A DNA stretch of 64,000 nt from the NCBI RefSeq assembly GCF_006517395.1, contig NZ_VDCY01000007.1, positions 80,586 through 144,585 of the forward strand. Reading direction: 5' to 3'. Origin of the DNA: Terrilactibacillus laevilacticus. Its GTDB lineage: Bacteria > Bacillota > Bacilli > Bacillales > Sporolactobacillaceae. The position numbers and the translations under genes are program-made. Below are positions 62,049 to 64,000 of the stretch, piece by piece; the stretch's first letter is position 1, and every line of letters starts with the position of its first letter. The notes under the pieces were generated by a model that saw only the letters and a program-made list of their open reading frames with translations, was not told where the DNA came from and did no database searches.

Positions 62049-63737
62049 CTATTTTTGTCTACATTTTAAAACAAAAGATTCATAAGGTTTTAGTTTAATT
62101 GATGAAAGATCTTGTTTTAAATCAAACGGATAGTTGCTGATAAGGCAATCAGCATCATCATGACTTATATGACTTGGCCATTCAAATACCGCTTCTTTAT
62201 CGTGAAAATTATTGACCACCACGAGAACAGTATCTTCAAGTGTACGTGTATAGGCAAAGATGTCTGGATGCTCTTTAGCTATTAAATCATATTGACCATA
62301 GACAACGACTGGCAATTCTTTTCTTAGTCGAATTAATTTTTGATAATGGTAAAAAATCGAATCTGGATCCTTAAGGGCCTGTTCAGCATTAATTGTTTCA
62401 TAATTTGGATTGACTTTAAGCCATGGGGTGCCAGTCGTAAATCCAGCATGATCTGTTCCATTCCATTGCATCGGTGTACGAGCGTTATCACGACTCTTGG
62501 CATAGATAGAAGCCATAATATCTGGCTCGTTATAACCTTGTCCTACTCGTTCATTGTACATATTAATGGTTTCAATATCATTATAGTCATTGACGGTTTT
62601 GAATTTAATATTCGTCATCCCGATTTCTTCGCCTTGATAAATATAGGGTGTTCCTTTCATCATATGCAAAAGTGTGCCAAGCATTTTGGCCGATATAACG
62701 CGGTACTTGCCATCGTGACCAAAACGGGAAACAATCCGTGGCTGGTCATGATTATTCCAATATAAACTATTCCATCCCCGTTCACTTAATTGATATTGCC
62801 ATTTACTTAAATTTTCTTTCAGATCCATGAGATCTAATGGTTTTAAATCCCATTTGCTTTTTCCAGGTTGTTGGTCGAGTGACATATGTTCAAATTGGAA
62901 GACCATATTTAGTTCGTGACGATCTTCTGCTGTGACAAGTTGTGCTCGCTCTGCATTAATGTCTACACATTCTCCAACAGTTATCGTGTTATACTTCGAT
63001 AATACTTCACGATTCATTTCTTGGAGAAAATCATGCAGTCTTGGACTGTTTGGTTTGTAAGGTTTATTTACGGCTGTCCCATTAACAAAATCTTCATAAG
63101 GAGCTAGAAATTCTTTTTTTGAAATCATATTTATCACGTCCATGCGAAAACCATCGACACCTTTGTCTAACCAAAAGGCCATCATGTCATAGACTTCTTT
63201 GCGAACTTGTTCATTCTCCCAGTTCAAATCTGGCTGTTTATCCGCAAACATATGCAGATAGTATTCTCCTGTCAACTCATCGTATTTCCAGGTTGACCCG
63301 CCAAACATCGCTCCCCAATCTGTCGGTGGGGTATCTTTATCACCAGGTCTCCAAATATAATAATCTCGCTTTGGATTATCCTTAGACTTCCGAGATTCAA
63401 TAAACCATGCATGCTCATCAGAAGAATGATTAACGACTAGATCCATAACAAGTTTGATTCCTTTATGATGCATATCCGAAATTAAGGCTTCCCAATCGGC
63501 CATTGTACCAAACTCGTCCATAATATCTCTGTAATCACTTATATCATAGCCGTTATCACAGTTGGGAGATTTATAAACGGGCGATAACCAAACAACATCC
63601 ACACCCAGCTTTTGTAAATAGTCCAATTTTGAACGAATACCTTGAAGGTCTCCGATACCGTCTCCATTGCTATCCATAAAGCTACGAGGATAGATTTGAT
63701 ACACAACACTTTTTTTCCACCAATTATGATCTGTCAT
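62049..63737 (-). CDS. malL: Oligo-1,6-glucosidase / alpha-glucosidase (GH13_31)
   Basis: 562 residues, cytosolic. GH13 regions: VVYQIYPRSFMDSNGDGIGDL, DLVVNHSSDEH (region I), GFRMDVINM (nucleophile Asp, followed by Val as in alpha-1,6-active enzymes), VGECVDIN (acid/base Glu; GEC instead of the common GEM), WNNHDQPR (third Asp). Cleaves isomaltose-type or sucrose-like alpha-glucosides. A GGAGGG site precedes the ATG. A perfect cre lies 75-88 bp upstream. No sugar transporter is next to it within the window. Confidence 0.92.
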   Translation of the reverse strand: MTDHNWWKKSVVYQIYPRSFMDSNGDGIGDLQGIRSKLDYLQKLGVDVVWLSPVYKSPNCDNGYDISDYRDIMDEFGTMADWEALISDMHHKGIKLVMDLVVNHSSDEHAWFIESRKSKDNPKRDYYIWRPGDKDTPPTDWGAMFGGSTWKYDELTGEYYLHMFADKQPDLNWENEQVRKEVYDMMAFWLDKGVDGFRMDVINMISKKEFLAPYEDFVNGTAVNKPYKPNSPRLHDFLQEMNREVLSKYNTITVGECVDINAERAQLVTAEDRHELNMVFQFEHMSLDQQPGKSKWDLKPLDLMDLKENLSKWQYQLSERGWNSLYWNNHDQPRIVSRFGHDGKYRVISAKMLGTLLHMMKGTPYIYQGEEIGMTNIKFKTVNDYNDIETINMYNERVGQGYNEPDIMASIYAKSRDNARTPMQWNGTDHAGFTTGTPWLKVNPNYETINAEQALKDPDSIFYHYQKLIRLRKELPVVVYGQYDLIAKEHPDIFAYTRTLEDTVLVVVNNFHDKEAVFEWPSHISHDDADCLISNYPFDLKQDLSSIKLKPYESFVLKCRQK

Positions 63738-63811
63738 GTTAATATCCCTCCTGTATCATAAACACTTCATACTATTATTTATTTTAGCAAAATATTTATG
63801 GCACGCTATAT

Positions 63812-63825
63812 AGTAATCGCTTACA
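63812..63825 (-). promoter_or_regulatory. CcpA cre site upstream of the glucosidase gene
   Basis: TGTAAGCGATTACT on the minus strand fits TGWAARCGNTWNCW at every position. Confidence 0.85.
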
Positions 63826-63913
63826 ATACATTATATAACATGATTTGTAAATATCAATGTAGAGGATCACGCAGGATAAAAAAAGAATATTTTCCTTCTC
63901 AATAAAAAATCAT

Positions 63914-63987
63914 AACCACCCTTCCAAAGGGTGGTTTGCTCTAAGGCTATAAGCCTTAATTACCGGCCAGCGTCTAAAGGCGCTGGC
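63914..63987. mobile_element. Three consecutive hairpins at the window edge, IS200/IS605-like terminus
   Basis: AACCACCCTT/AAAGGGTGGTT (63914-63936), AAGGCT/AGCCTT (63943-63957) and GCCAGCG/CGCTGGC (63966-63987) follow one another. The first resembles the ACC-rich hairpin before the tnpA relic at 46638. Likely a terminus of an IS200/IS605-type element continuing outside the window; the transposase is not visible. Confidence 0.4.
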
Positions 63988-64000
63988 TTTCACTTGTGTT

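Overview
The window looks like a chromosomal segment of a low-GC, facultatively anaerobic Bacillales bacterium. The grounds are a comK homologue, a SAM (S-box) riboswitch, CcpA cre sites, NrdR, Fnr and NsrR sites, and gene neighbourhoods known from Bacillus (ywrD/ywrCBA, mhqR-mhqO-mhqD, yhfS/yhfT, hmp/nsrR). There is no rRNA, tRNA, CRISPR array or intact transposase. The genus cannot be fixed from the sequence alone.

Layout. 1-8.8 kb: partial C39-like peptidase, panE, a cysA fragment, NrdR-controlled nrdDG, comK, an HD-GYP-like gene, a YitT protein and an Lrp regulator. 9-15.4 kb: a stress-type SDR, the quinone-stress operon mhqR-mhqO-mhqD, and metNIQ behind a SAM riboswitch. 15.7-24.7 kb: an LDH-like dehydrogenase, 6-phosphogluconolactonase, ywrD with divergent ywrC and two half-size chromate transporters, an acid phosphatase and RNase HI. 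25-33.9 kb: a sugar symporter, a membrane HExxH protein, a SufR-like regulator/folE/SDR cluster, a SulP transporter and a catalytically atypical SDR. 34-43 kb: hmp/nsrR, several small hydrolases, a signal peptidase, an RsiV-like protein, an LD-carboxypeptidase and a general-stress SDR. 43.8-54 kb: an MtnE-like aminotransferase, an MFS exporter, a complete ugp-type glycerol-3-phosphate uptake operon with its phosphodiesterase, a GRP sugar transporter and an FMN reductase. 54-64 kb: proC, thiolase and acyl-CoA ligase, GNAT, an XRE-cupin/hydrolase pair, azlCD and oligo-1,6-glucosidase.

The most unusual content is between the genes. (1) Nine copies of a 135-284 bp MITE-like element with imperfect terminal inverted repeats; seven have perfect 5-bp target duplications of the form T-W-W-W-A. 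Both termini carry a -35-like hexamer 17 bp from the junction, and the A/T target supplies a -10-like box, so each insertion can build outward hybrid promoters. In the 37-42 kb stretch such junctions lie just upstream of five genes (sip, a DUF3899-like gene, an ABM monooxygenase, an RsiV-like gene and an LD-carboxypeptidase gene). (2) A cluster of four perfect and several one-mismatch DnaA boxes in an AT-rich spacer at 41.96-42.12 kb, far from any dnaA or dnaN gene. (3) One 41-bp tandem repeat family in two arrays 40 kb apart (6 and about 22 units); each unit is an ancient dimer of about 20.5 bp. (4) Decayed pieces: an IS200-type tnpA remnant, a frameshifted DUF5316-like gene, a truncated cysA and two diverged 110-bp spacer repeats.

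How genes fit together: nrdDG (anaerobic dNTP supply), hmp/nsrR (NO detoxification with an Fnr site), the LDH-like enzyme and the cre-controlled sugar genes fit a facultative fermenter. mhqROD, the SDRs, the ABM monooxygenase and the FMN reductase fit quinone or electrophile stress. ugpCAEB plus glycerophosphodiesterase form one glycerophosphodiester-scavenging unit.
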